Part shown: positions 52,136 to 60,362 of the stretch, one piece after another
Layout of the letters: every line of letters starts with the position of its first letter
How positions within the stretch are numbered: the stretch's first letter is position 1
Assembly (NCBI RefSeq): GCF_003033885.1
Contig: NZ_CP024081.1
Coordinates: 839,400-903,399 of the forward strand
DNA: 64,000 bases
Direction: 5' to 3'
Source of the DNA: Pseudomonas rhizophila
Lineage (GTDB): Bacteria > Pseudomonadota > Gammaproteobacteria > Pseudomonadales > Pseudomonadaceae
Position numbers and translations under genes: made by a program
The notes under the pieces: generated by a model
Databases searched by the model: none
Told to the model about the DNA's origin: nothing
Seen by the model: only the letters and a program-made list of their open reading frames with translations

Positions 52136-52653
52136 TGCCATTTTCTTCCCGCACCCTTGGCGTCGCTGTGTTGCTGGCGTTGGTGGCCGGCGGCCCGGCG
52201 GTGTTGGCCTGGCAAGTCCAGGCGTGGCGTTATGACCGGAAACTGGCGCAAGCGGCCCAGGTCCAGGCGCAGACGCTGAATCAAATCACCCAGGCAGCAG
52301 CGATTCAACAGAAGGCCGAGCAAGACAAGCGCCTAGCCCTGGAACAACAACTCTCCGCCAGCGAACAATCCCATTACCGAGCCTTGAGCGATGCCCAACG
52401 TGATCAGGATCGCTTGCGCGATCGTCTTGCTACTGCCGATGTCCGGCTGTCAGTCCTCCTCGACGCCGACGATGTTGCCGCCGGTTGTGCAGTGCCTGCC
52501 ACCGCCAGCGCCGGCGGCGTGGATCATGGCCCCCCACGCGCCCGACTTGACCCGGCGCATGCTCAACGAATTATCGCCATCACCGACGAAGGGGATCGCG
52601 GATTGATCGCTCTGCAGGCCTGTCAGGCGTACGTCAGGGCATTGGGGCGCTGA
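52117..52653 (+). CDS. i-spanin Rz-like lysis protein
   Basis: The inner-membrane spanin subunit pairs with Rz1 to fuse inner and outer membranes after endolysin action. The 178 residues have one N-terminal membrane segment (about 12-33, LGVAVLLALVAGGPAVLAWQ). A long periplasmic coiled coil follows (about 38-110, Gln/Ala-rich). It overlaps the endolysin by 19 bases. A second gene (Rz1) is read in the +1 frame inside it. Confidence 0.85.
   Translation: MSAFDLMPFSSRTLGVAVLLALVAGGPAVLAWQVQAWRYDRKLAQAAQVQAQTLNQITQAAAIQQKAEQDKRLALEQQLSASEQSHYRALSDAQRDQDRLRDRLATADVRLSVLLDADDVAAGCAVPATASAGGVDHGPPRARLDPAHAQRIIAITDEGDRGLIALQACQAYVRALGR
52391..52606 (+). CDS. o-spanin Rz1 lipoprotein embedded in Rz
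   Basis: The 71-residue product begins MPNVIRIACAIVLLLPMSGC, a short signal peptide ending in a lipobox with Cys20. A proline-rich mature part follows (PPVVQCLPPPAPAAW), the hallmark of Rz1. It lies wholly within the Rz gene in the +1 frame, the architecture of lambda Rz/Rz1. The ribosome-binding site is weak, as often for embedded Rz1. Confidence 0.8.
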   Translation: MPNVIRIACAIVLLLPMSGCQSSSTPTMLPPVVQCLPPPAPAAWIMAPHAPDLTRRMLNELSPSPTKGIAD

Positions 52654-52722
52654 TCCGGCGAGCCTTGCAAGCCTGGAATGCTCGTGTACGGTAGGGCCCT
52701 TGCATCGAATCAGGAGAGCATC

Positions 52723-53223
52723 ATGGACGACATTACCGAATTGGCCGCTGAACTGGGCCGACGCCTGCAGCGGGTCAATGCCCATGTGAGCACGGCCGAA
52801 TCCTGTACCGGAGGCGGGATTGCCGAGGCGATCACCCGCATTCCCGGGAGTTCGGCGTGGTTCGAGGCGGGTTATGTCACCTATTCCAACCGCCAGAAGA
52901 CTCAGCAGCTGGGTGTGCCGGCCGAGCTGTTCGCAACGGTGGGGGCGGTCAGTCGCGAGGTGGTCGAGGCAATGGTGCGGGGCGCGCAGCAAAAAAGCCT
53001 GGCGCGTTTTGCCGTGGCGGTCAGCGGCGTGGCCGGCCCCGATGGTGGTACGCCGAACAAACCAGTGGGCACTGTATGGCTGGCCTGGGGCGTTGGCGAG
53101 ACGGTCATCAGTGAGCAGCGATTCTTCCCGGGTAACCGCGACGAGGTCCGCCGACAAACGGTGAAGGCCGCGCTAGAGGGGCTGTTGCAACATGCCGCTG
53201 TAGAAATCTCAAATCAGGGGTAG
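52723..53223 (+). CDS. pncC: CinA C-terminal domain protein, nicotinamide-nucleotide amidase
   Basis: PncC deamidates nicotinamide mononucleotide in NAD recycling. The 166-residue protein is the C-terminal CinA domain only (MDDITELAAELGRRLQRVNA, STAESCTGGGIAEAIT, VSGVAGPDGGTPNKPVGTVW). The upstream in-frame ATG (52678) lies before the GGAGAG site and is rejected. It is the gene labelled cinA in the Pseudomonas cinA-recA-recX order and marks the right edge of the island. Confidence 0.94.
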   Translation: MDDITELAAELGRRLQRVNAHVSTAESCTGGGIAEAITRIPGSSAWFEAGYVTYSNRQKTQQLGVPAELFATVGAVSREVVEAMVRGAQQKSLARFAVAVSGVAGPDGGTPNKPVGTVWLAWGVGETVISEQRFFPGNRDEVRRQTVKAALEGLLQHAAVEISNQG

Positions 53224-53250
53224 GCGATCTGTAATCGCTGTGGAATAATA

Positions 53251-53266
53251 CTGGCTACTTATACAG
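53251..53266 (+). promoter_or_regulatory. LexA (SOS) box upstream of recA
   Basis: CTGGCTACTTATACAG fits the CTG-N10-CAG LexA consensus and lies 41 bases before the recA start. It predicts LexA control of recA and possibly of recX. Confidence 0.85.
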
Positions 53267-53306
53267 GTGTTGGCCGTCAGGCCTTATTGATTACGTGAGG
53301 ACTTTA

Positions 53307-54359
53307 ATGGACGACAACAAGAAGAAAGCCTTGGCTGCGGCCTTGGGTCAGATCGAACGTCAATTCGGCAAGGGTGCCGTAATGCGTATGGGCGATCAGG
53401 ACCGTCAGGCTATTCCTTCCATCTCCACCGGCTCCCTGGGCCTGGACATTGCGCTGGGCATCGGCGGCCTGCCAAAAGGCCGTATCGTTGAAATCTATGG
53501 TCCTGAATCTTCCGGTAAAACCACGCTGACCCTGTCCGTGATCGCCCAGGCTCAAAAAGCCGGTGCGACCTGCGCCTTCGTCGATGCCGAACACGCCCTG
53601 GACCCGGAATATGCCGGCAAGCTGGGCGTCAACGTCGATGACCTGCTGGTTTCCCAGCCGGACACCGGTGAACAGGCCCTGGAAATCACCGACATGCTGG
53701 TGCGTTCCAACGCCGTTGACGTGATCATCGTCGACTCCGTGGCTGCACTGGTACCAAAAGCGGAAATCGAAGGTGAAATGGGCGACATGCATGTGGGCCT
53801 CCAGGCTCGTCTGATGTCCCAGGCCCTGCGCAAGATCACCGGTAACATCAAGAACGCCAACTGCCTGGTGATCTTCATCAACCAGATCCGCATGAAGATC
53901 GGCGTGATGTTCGGCAGCCCGGAAACCACCACCGGTGGTAACGCGCTGAAGTTCTACGCTTCGGTTCGTCTGGATATCCGCCGCACTGGCGCCGTGAAAG
54001 AAGGCGACGAGGTTGTCGGCAGCGAAACCCGCGTCAAGGTTGTGAAGAACAAGGTCGCTTCGCCGTTCCGTCAGGCGGAGTTCCAGATTCTTTACGGCAA
54101 GGGTATCTACCTTAATGGCGAGATGATCGACCTGGGTGTGTTGCACGGTTTCGTCGAAAAATCCGGCGCCTGGTATGCCTACAACGGCACCAAGATCGGT
54201 CAGGGCAAGGCCAACTCGGCCAAGTTCCTGGCGGATAACCCGGAAATTGCAGCAACCCTCGAGAAGCAACTGCGTGACAAGCTTCTGAGCCCAGTTGCGG
54301 ACGTCAAGTCGGTGGCTAACCGCGAGACTGCAGACGACCTGGCTGACGCTGACATCTGA
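53307..54359 (+). CDS. recA: recombinase RecA
   Basis: RecA performs homologous recombination and, as a filament on single-stranded DNA, promotes self-cleavage of LexA and of LexA-like phage repressors. The 350 residues include the Walker A motif [22 protein letters not shown], and the DNA-binding loop region [20 protein letters not shown]. The start [20 protein letters not shown] is preferred over a GTG/ATG four codons upstream. It is the likely inducer of the tailocin repressor at 23147. Confidence 0.98.
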   Translation: MDDNKKKALAAALGQIERQFGKGAVMRMGDQDRQAIPSISTGSLGLDIALGIGGLPKGRIVEIYGPESSGKTTLTLSVIAQAQKAGATCAFVDAEHALDPEYAGKLGVNVDDLLVSQPDTGEQALEITDMLVRSNAVDVIIVDSVAALVPKAEIEGEMGDMHVGLQARLMSQALRKITGNIKNANCLVIFINQIRMKIGVMFGSPETTTGGNALKFYASVRLDIRRTGAVKEGDEVVGSETRVKVVKNKVASPFRQAEFQILYGKGIYLNGEMIDLGVLHGFVEKSGAWYAYNGTKIGQGKANSAKFLADNPEIAATLEKQLRDKLLSPVADVKSVANRETADDLADADI

Positions 54360-54367
54360 TCGATTCG

Positions 54368-54835
54368 ATGACCGTCGTACTCGATAACCTCGTCGCGGTG
54401 CGGCGAACCGCGATGGACCTGCTCGCCAGGCGCGAGCACGGTCGAGTCGAGCTGACGCGTAAGCTGCGTCAGCGCGGCGCTCCAGATGAGTTGATCGACA
54501 CGGCCCTCGACCGTTTGACGGAAGAGGGCTTGTTGTCGGAGTCTCGTTACCTTGAGAGCTTTGTCTCTTATCGCGCTCGCTCTGGATACGGCCCCTTGCG
54601 AATTCGTGAGGAACTCGGTCAGCGTGGCTTGCAGCGCCCGGATATCGAACTGGCCTTGCGCGAAAGCGGTATCGATTGGCAGGCGCAACTGATGGACACT
54701 TGGCGCCGCAAGTTCTCAGGGCATCTGCCCATCGATGCTAGGGAGCGAGCCAAGCAAGGACGTTTCCTGGCATATCGAGGATATTCCATGGAAATGATCA
54801 ACCGTTTATTCAGCGGGCGCGGCATGGACGACTAA
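54368..54835 (+). CDS. recX: RecA regulator RecX
   Basis: RecX binds RecA filaments and inhibits their extension. The 155-residue helical-repeat protein contains [20 protein letters not shown] and [20 protein letters not shown], both family signatures. It follows recA by 8 bases and is co-transcribed; a terminator follows. Confidence 0.95.
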   Translation: MTVVLDNLVAVRRTAMDLLARREHGRVELTRKLRQRGAPDELIDTALDRLTEEGLLSESRYLESFVSYRARSGYGPLRIREELGQRGLQRPDIELALRESGIDWQAQLMDTWRRKFSGHLPIDARERAKQGRFLAYRGYSMEMINRLFSGRGMDD

Positions 54836-54843
54836 ACAACAAT

Positions 54844-54873
54844 GGCCCGCTATTTTGATAGCGGGCCGTTTTT
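54844..54873 (+). terminator. recA-recX terminator
   Basis: GGCCCGCTA and TAGCGGGCC form a 9-bp stem with TTTTGA loop, followed by seven T. The convergent LOG-family gene ends just beyond. Confidence 0.9.
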
Positions 54874-54881
54874 TTATGGAC

Positions 54882-56000
54882 TCAGGTCACCTTGATCGGC
54901 TCCCAGGTGAGGGGTTGGGCCTTGGTGGCGGGCTGGGCCCAGTTTTCCGACAGGTTGATGTAATCCACCAGTTCCCTCAAACGACCGTGATCGCGGGCAT
55001 TGAAGGTAAAGGCCAGTCGGGTCAGATGGCTGAAACGGGCCTCGTCGTGTTCCTCGCCGGCGTAGGCGTGTTGATGAAAACAATCGTTGAGGCACAGGTC
55101 GGCAAACTCCGCCTGCAAATGCCCAAGGGCCTGCTCGTTCAGCTTGTGATTCATACGGATCACGAATTGATGTTTGAGCCAGCGGCTGGAGTGGAAGTTG
55201 CTGTAAAACTGATTGATCTCCTCTACTGCCTCTTGAGCGCTGTACACCAGGCGCATCAACTTCATATCGGTGGGCAGGATGTAGCGGTTTTCTTCCAGTT
55301 GCTCACGGATGAAGTGCAGGGCGCCTTGCCAGAACTTGCCTCCCGGTACATCCAGCAGCACCACCGGCACCAGCGGGCTTTTACCGGTTTGCACCAACGT
55401 CAGGACTTCCAACGCTTCATCGAGGGTGCCGAAACCGCCCGGGCAGAGCACCAGTGCGTCGGCCTCTTTGACGAAGAACAGCTTACGGGTGAAGAAGAAG
55501 TGGAACGGCAGCAGATTCTGCGTGCCGTCAACGGTCGGATTCGCATGCTGTTCGAAAGGCAAGGTGATGTTGAAACCCAGGCTGTGGTCCCGGCCAGCGC
55601 CTTCATGGGCGGCCGCCATGATGCCACCGCCGGCGCCAGTGATGACCATCATGTCCGAGCGTGCCAACTCCGCCCCCAGTTCCCGGGCCAGGCCGTACAG
55701 CGGATGTTCGATGGGCGTTCGGGCCGAACCGAAGACCGTGACCTTGCGTCGGCCCTTGAATTGTTCGAGCGTGCGAAAAGCGTGCTCCAGTTCTCGCAAG
55801 GCCTGCAGCGTGATCTTGGCATTCCAGCGGTTGTGATCTTCCTGGGCCATGCGCAGGACGGTCAGGATCATGTCTCGGTAGATGGGGAGGTTCGGGCTGT
55901 TGGGGGAGACCAGGTTGAGTTGCTCTTCGACCTTACGGGTGAGGTCGTGTCCATGGTCCTCAAAATGACGACTCAGCAAGTCATTCGGTTTGTAAGGCAT
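54882..56000 (-). CDS. LOG-family (Rossmann-fold, lysine decarboxylase-like) protein
   Basis: The 372-residue protein has the nucleotide-binding PGGFGTLDEALEVL motif and the VFGSARTP and TGAGGGIMAAAHEG segments. These define the LOG/TIGR00730 family, which includes cytokinin-riboside phosphoribohydrolases and PpnN-type nucleosidases. N- and C-terminal extensions make it longer than plant-type LOG, closer to PpnN. Its exact substrate is unknown; the old name lysine decarboxylase is misleading. Confidence 0.85.
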   Translation of the reverse strand: MPYKPNDLLSRHFEDHGHDLTRKVEEQLNLVSPNSPNLPIYRDMILTVLRMAQEDHNRWNAKITLQALRELEHAFRTLEQFKGRRKVTVFGSARTPIEHPLYGLARELGAELARSDMMVITGAGGGIMAAAHEGAGRDHSLGFNITLPFEQHANPTVDGTQNLLPFHFFFTRKLFFVKEADALVLCPGGFGTLDEALEVLTLVQTGKSPLVPVVLLDVPGGKFWQGALHFIREQLEENRYILPTDMKLMRLVYSAQEAVEEINQFYSNFHSSRWLKHQFVIRMNHKLNEQALGHLQAEFADLCLNDCFHQHAYAGEEHDEARFSHLTRLAFTFNARDHGRLRELVDYINLSENWAQPATKAQPLTWEPIKVT

Positions 56001-56450
56001 TCAGCTTCTCCTTCTTGGCAAAACCCCAGCCCGAACGAGAGATTCGTCAGGGCCACGACACTCCGTGTGTCGTTGTCAGCCCAGGACCGTGCCTGGACGT
56101 TCGACCTGGTTCGACGCGGCGTGCGACAGGCGACCAAGCCATCCTGCGGGTTCTGCGTTTCCCTTGTATGAAAGAACTGTCACGCGCAAAGGTGTCGGTA
56201 GGGCAGCCTCGTTCTGCCTGAAGCAAAGAGATACTTTTGAATCTAGTCCCTCGCGCGGATCTTCGCTGTCTTGATCATGGCGCTCAAAAAATATCGTTGG
56301 CAACCGCTCAAATGTCATGCCGCTCGTCAGATTGCCAACTAGGTGCGTGCCGCTCTGATTAACTGATTAGCAAGCATTCAATGCTATGGCGCGTCCAGGA
56401 CTGGACGCTGCGCGATGGATTGAAGTGGATCGGGCATGGAGGCGGGACTG
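56001..56450. other. 450-base intergenic region, no supported gene
   Basis: No frame here has a good start with family support. An 80-codon minus-strand frame (56076-56318) has no recognisable motif. The region should hold promoters for both the LOG gene (minus) and the small plus-strand gene at 56451, but no clear hexamers were assigned. Confidence 0.4.
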
Positions 56451-56645
56451 ATGACCAGAGTAACTTTGGAGCTCGACAAGCAGTTGTACCTGACGCTGTT
56501 GGAAGCGGCTCATGCTAATCGGGTAAGCCTCGAGGAGGAGTGCTGTCGCCGGTTGGAAGGCCGAGCATGGCGCTCGCGCTACCTGCAGGCGCTGGTGGCG
56601 GAACTGCGCGCCGACGATGAGCAGCGGCGCGCCAGTTCGGGTTGA
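56451..56645 (+). CDS. small ribbon-helix-helix-like protein
   Basis: The 64 residues (MTRVTLELDKQLYLTLLEAA, NRVSLEEECCRRLEGR) have the strand-helix-helix pattern of Arc/MetJ-type DNA-binding proteins. GGAGG lies 8 bases before the ATG at 56451, favouring it over the ATG at 56436. A toxin partner was not found next to it. Role unknown. Confidence 0.65.
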   Translation: MTRVTLELDKQLYLTLLEAAHANRVSLEEECCRRLEGRAWRSRYLQALVAELRADDEQRRASSG

Positions 56646-57068
56646 TTATTTTTTGGTCTTGGCCGGTTTCGGGCAGTCGGATTCCTGGAAGCGCTCAGTC
56701 GCAATGGGGCGATTGGTCTTAACTTCGGTGAACTCGTAGCGCATGGTCGCGCCCTGGGCCATCAATTTGCGCAAGCCTGGGTTGGTACACACGGTGGCAC
56801 CCAGCTGGAAATAGACGGCCTTGGGGTCGGCCCGCATTTTCTGGGCATGGCTGCTTTGCACGCTCAGATGATTGATCAGCTCAGTGCCTTCTACGGTGTA
56901 GCCCTGGTCGAGAATGTCCTCGTTGATTGCCCGGGGCGTGCCGGCGCTGCTTTGCGCGGCTACATTGCGCAGCATCTTGTTCAGTTCGAGTTCTTTCAGC
57001 GAAGCGGCCTGTGCGGTGACGGACGTCGCCAGTAGCACGGCAACGGTGGGGACGATAAGGCGCAGCAT
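56646..57068 (-). CDS. periplasmic protein of unknown function (PA3611-like)
   Basis: The 140 residues carry a signal peptide (MLRLIVPTVAVLLATSVTAQ, cleavage near AQA-AS). A small mature domain with two cysteines (ATVCTNPGLR, ESDCPK) probably forms a disulfide. It appears related to P. aeruginosa PA3611, a secreted or periplasmic protein in the same neighbourhood (from memory). A longer upstream frame is rejected because the signal peptide defines the start. Confidence 0.8.
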   Translation of the reverse strand: MLRLIVPTVAVLLATSVTAQAASLKELELNKMLRNVAAQSSAGTPRAINEDILDQGYTVEGTELINHLSVQSSHAQKMRADPKAVYFQLGATVCTNPGLRKLMAQGATMRYEFTEVKTNRPIATERFQESDCPKPAKTKK

Positions 57069-57249
57069 GAAACTCTCCTGGTTCAGTGACTGGTGGTTCG
57101 ACCGGTCACATGGCTGTGCGTTCAGTGGTGGCGAATTATAGGGTAGGCCGGGTGGACGGTACAGGTTTGCGCGCTCTGGTAGACTGCCGGCCTTTATCCT
57201 GCCGAGTCTTGTTCGTGTCGATTTTCCCTGCCTGTCGGCGTCGCCTGCG

Positions 57250-57993
57250 ATGAACCATGCCCCTAACGCCGTAGCCCGTCTGCGCGACCTGCGCATCGAT
57301 GAAGGTATCAAGCCGATTCAGGCCCGTGGCTGGCGCGCGCCCCGTTGCAGCGCCTGCCGGGTGATCGAGAGCCATTGCCTGTGCGCCTGGCGTCCGAGCG
57401 TCGAGGCTCGTTCGGGTGTCTGCCTGATCATGACCAACAAGGAAGTGTTCAAGCCGAGCAACACGGGTTGGCTGATTGCTGACGTAGTGCGCGACAATCA
57501 CGCGTTCATCTGGTCACGCACCGACGTCGACGAACAACTGCTGGCGCTGCTCAACGACCCGCAATGGCAGCCATATCTGGTGTTTCCCGGTGAGTATGTC
57601 GAACCATCGCGGGTCACACATACCGTCAACCTCGATCAGGGCAAGCGTCCGTTGTTCATTCTGCTGGATGCGACCTGGACCGAGGCGCGCAAGATTTTCC
57701 GTAAAAGCCCGTATTTCGACCGTTTGCCGATTCTGAGCCTGTTGCCCGACAGGCTGTCGCGCTACCGCTTGCGCCGCTCGACTCGCAGCGAGCATCTGTG
57801 CACCGCCGAAGTGGCGGCGTTGTGTCTGGAACTGGCTGGGGACAGTGACGCTGCCTCGGCCCTGGATGCCTATTTCGATGTGTTCAGCCAGCATTACCTG
57901 GGTGCCAAACGACAGCAGGAGATGGATGTGTCCACTGCAGCCCACGCTGAGTTGCAGCCCTTTATTCGTACGGCGCAGCCAGTGTTGGCTTAA
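57250..57993 (+). CDS. tapT: tRNA-uridine aminocarboxypropyltransferase (DTW domain)
   Basis: TapT transfers the aminocarboxypropyl group of S-adenosylmethionine to uridine 47 of tRNA (acp3U). The 247 residues contain zinc-type cysteines in RCSACRVIESHCLC and the defining DATW motif in FILLDATWTEARKIFRKS. The C-terminal RRSTRSEHLCTAEVAAL completes the domain. The gene is divergent from the periplasmic protein gene. Confidence 0.92.
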   Translation: MNHAPNAVARLRDLRIDEGIKPIQARGWRAPRCSACRVIESHCLCAWRPSVEARSGVCLIMTNKEVFKPSNTGWLIADVVRDNHAFIWSRTDVDEQLLALLNDPQWQPYLVFPGEYVEPSRVTHTVNLDQGKRPLFILLDATWTEARKIFRKSPYFDRLPILSLLPDRLSRYRLRRSTRSEHLCTAEVAALCLELAGDSDAASALDAYFDVFSQHYLGAKRQQEMDVSTAAHAELQPFIRTAQPVLA

Positions 57994-58217
57994 TAGTGGC
58001 CCATACTGAACACGGTAGCGGCCGTGCTGCTTGACCACCCCGGTTTCGCTGGGCATGCTTGGCGCCGATTAGGGTACGGCCAAGGTTTGAAACGCCGTGT
58101 TTTTACGTGTTGGCGTTGAACGTACCCCTTTGATGCCGCGGCATGTCGGTATCTTGAGTTGCTTGGGCAAGGCATGAGTGCATCAGGCCTGCCATTAAAA
58201 ACAGGATCATTTGAAAA

Positions 58218-58871
58218 ATGGCCACATACGAAATCCTGATAGCCGATGACCATCCGCTCTTTCGCAGCGCGTTACATCAGGCGGTGACCATGGGGCTGGG
58301 CCCCGATGTCCGACTCACGGAAGTGGCCAGTATTGCGGAACTCGAGGCCCGGCTGACTGAAAAGGCCGATTGGGATCTTGTGCTGCTGGATCTGAACATG
58401 CCGGGCGCTTATGGTTTTTCCGGGCTGGTCTTGCTGCGCGGCCAATACCCGCAAATTCCTGTGGTGATGGTATCGGCCCAGGAAGAAGCTTCGGTGATGG
58501 TCAAGGCCCGGGAGTTCGGCGCCAGTGGTTTCATTCCTAAATCCAGTTCCCTTGAGATGATCCAGGTAGCCGTCAAGGCGGTCCTGGATGGCGATGTGTC
58601 CTGGCCTCCCCAGGCATTCGAAGCTGTGAGCGTGTCCGACGAAGCCAAGGCCGCCAGCGAAGGGCTGGCCAGCCTCACTCCGCAGCAGTTCCGCGTGTTG
58701 ACCATGGTGTGTGAAGGTCTGCTGAACAAGCAGATTGCCTATGAGTTGAACGTGTCCGAAGCCACCATCAAGGCCCATGTCACTGCAATCTTTCGTAAAC
58801 TGAATGTGCGCACCCGGACCCAGGCAGCCTTGCTGCTGCAGCAACTTGAGTCCATTTCACCGCAATCGTAG
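58218..58871 (+). CDS. erdR: LuxR-type response regulator ErdR
   Basis: The 217 residues have a receiver domain (phospho-acceptor Asp58 in LVLLDLNMPG, acidic pair ADDH, Lys in FIPKSSS). The C-terminal LuxR helix-turn-helix is LTPQQFRVLTMVCEGLLNKQ, SEATIKAHVTAIFRKLNVRT. Its position just ahead of dgkA matches PA3604 (ErdR), which controls ethanol and acetate metabolism in P. aeruginosa. No sensor kinase is adjacent. Confidence 0.9.
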   Translation: MATYEILIADDHPLFRSALHQAVTMGLGPDVRLTEVASIAELEARLTEKADWDLVLLDLNMPGAYGFSGLVLLRGQYPQIPVVMVSAQEEASVMVKAREFGASGFIPKSSSLEMIQVAVKAVLDGDVSWPPQAFEAVSVSDEAKAASEGLASLTPQQFRVLTMVCEGLLNKQIAYELNVSEATIKAHVTAIFRKLNVRTRTQAALLLQQLESISPQS

Positions 58872-58940
58872 CGTTTTGTTCACGCTTTTTTGACCGGGTT
58901 TGAATTAGCTTCTCCACCCCTTTTGATCAGTTGCCCACTT

Positions 58941-59303
58941 ATGTCGCCTTTTAAAGGCCAAACCGGCCTGAAACGCATCCTCAACGCCTCCGGCTATTCT
59001 CTGGACGGCCTGCGCGCGGCCTTCGTCGGTGAAGCCGCGTTTCGTCAGTTGGTCTTGCTCGACGTCATCCTGATTCCGTTGTCGTTCTTCCTGAATGTCA
59101 GCCGTGTCGAGCAGGCGCTACTGATTGCGGTCTGCCTGCTGGCATTGATCGTGGAGTTGCTCAACTCGGCGGTGGAGGCGGCCATCGACCGCATTTCCCT
59201 GGAGCTGCACCCGTTGTCGAAAAATGCCAAGGACATGGGCAGTGCCGCTCAGTTCGTTGCTTTGAGCATGATTGCCTTGGTGTGGGGCCTGATTTTGCTC
59301 TAG
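58941..59303 (+). CDS. dgkA: diacylglycerol kinase
   Basis: DgkA phosphorylates diacylglycerol released during membrane-derived oligosaccharide synthesis. The 120-residue protein has three membrane segments and the catalytic signature ELLNSAVEAAIDRISLELHP with KNAKDMGSAAQFVAL. The start MSPFKGQTGLKRILNASGYS is preferred over one 51 bases upstream. It follows erdR. Confidence 0.95.
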   Translation: MSPFKGQTGLKRILNASGYSLDGLRAAFVGEAAFRQLVLLDVILIPLSFFLNVSRVEQALLIAVCLLALIVELLNSAVEAAIDRISLELHPLSKNAKDMGSAAQFVALSMIALVWGLILL

Positions 59304-59314
59304 TGCCCCGGCGC

Positions 59315-60241
59315 TCAGGCAATGGGGGGCAGGACGATTTCGTCGCTGCGCTGCACGCCAGCGGTGAATGCCCGGCACAGCTCGAGGAATTCGCGCATGG
59401 CCGACGTCTGGTATTTTTGTTTGTGCCAGATGAAATAAAACTGCCGGGCCAGGTCCATGTCCGGGGTTTCCACGGCTACGAGACTGCCGCGCCGGAAGGC
59501 GTCACGCAGGGCCAGGCGTGAAATGCAGCCAATCCCCAGGCCTGATTCCACGGCTCGCTTGATGGCTTCGGTGTGTTCCAGTTCCAGACGTACGTTCAGC
59601 GCACTGCGATGGTGACGCATGGCCTGGTCGAAGGTCAGACGGGTGCCGGAACCTTGCTCCCGCAGAATCCACGCCTCATGGGTCAGTTCCTCCATGGTCG
59701 CCTGGCCGCGTTTGGCCAGCGGATGTTGAGGAGCGCAAAACACCACCAGTTCATCCTCGACCCAGCTCTGGACCTCGATGTCCGGATGGCTGCAGTCGCC
59801 TTCGATTAGACCCAGATCAATTTCATAGTGAGCAACCTGGTGCACGATATTGGCAGTGTTTTGCACATGCAGCTTCACCTGGCTTTCCGGATGACGCTGC
59901 ATGAAACTGCCGATCAGCAAGGTCGCCAGGTAATTGCCGATGGTCAGGGTGGCGCCCACCGCCAGTGAGCCGAAACCGGACTTGCCGTTGAGCAGGTCTT
60001 CGATCTCCTTGGATTGGTCCAGCAGCGCCACCGCCTGGGGCAGCAGTTGTTTGCCCAAGGCATTGAGACTCAGGCGTTTGCCGGCGCGGTCGAACAATTG
60101 GCAGCTGGACTGGCGCTCCAGTTCGGTGATGGAGGTGCTGGCCGCCGACTGCGAAAGATTGAGCAGGCCCGCGGCACGGGACACGCTCTCTTGCTGGGCG
60201 ACGGCGACGAAGACTTGAAGTTGACGTAGAGTAAATCGCAT
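59315..60241 (-). CDS. finR: LysR-family regulator FinR
   Basis: FinR activates the divergent fpr gene in response to superoxide or sulfur/sulfite conditions in Pseudomonas. The 308 residues have the winged helix (MRFTLRQLQVFVAVAQQESV, AAGLLNLSQSAASTSITELE) and an effector domain (LAVGATLTIGNYLATLLIGS). The name rests on the divergent arrangement with fpr, which is conserved. The 121-base intergenic region has ATCGATATAACCGATAA-type inverted motifs suited to LysR binding. Confidence 0.9.
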   Translation of the reverse strand: MRFTLRQLQVFVAVAQQESVSRAAGLLNLSQSAASTSITELERQSSCQLFDRAGKRLSLNALGKQLLPQAVALLDQSKEIEDLLNGKSGFGSLAVGATLTIGNYLATLLIGSFMQRHPESQVKLHVQNTANIVHQVAHYEIDLGLIEGDCSHPDIEVQSWVEDELVVFCAPQHPLAKRGQATMEELTHEAWILREQGSGTRLTFDQAMRHHRSALNVRLELEHTEAIKRAVESGLGIGCISRLALRDAFRRGSLVAVETPDMDLARQFYFIWHKQKYQTSAMREFLELCRAFTAGVQRSDEIVLPPIA

Positions 60242-60362
60242 ATCGATATAACCGATAACCCTTATCTTAATAATTCATTTAACAGATATTGTCGCCGCCA
60301 TTAGAATGCGATGCAATTGCGCAAATTAACGACGCAGGCATCATTCCCAGGAGTCCCCGTAC
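60242..60362. promoter_or_regulatory. finR-fpr divergent control region
   Basis: This is an A/T-rich 121-base region with ATCGATAT and CGATAACCCTTATC partial dyads next to the finR start. The fpr ribosome-binding site is CCAGGAG near 60348. Exact sites were not resolved. Confidence 0.5.

Noticed and set aside
23147..52653. Intact prophage
   Set aside because: No integrase, terminase, portal, capsid, head-completion or replication gene is present; only tail, regulation and lysis genes, as in tailocins.
56076..56318. 80-codon minus-strand frame between the LOG gene and the ribbon-helix-helix gene
   Set aside because: No motif, no clear ribosome-binding site; left as unassigned intergenic DNA.
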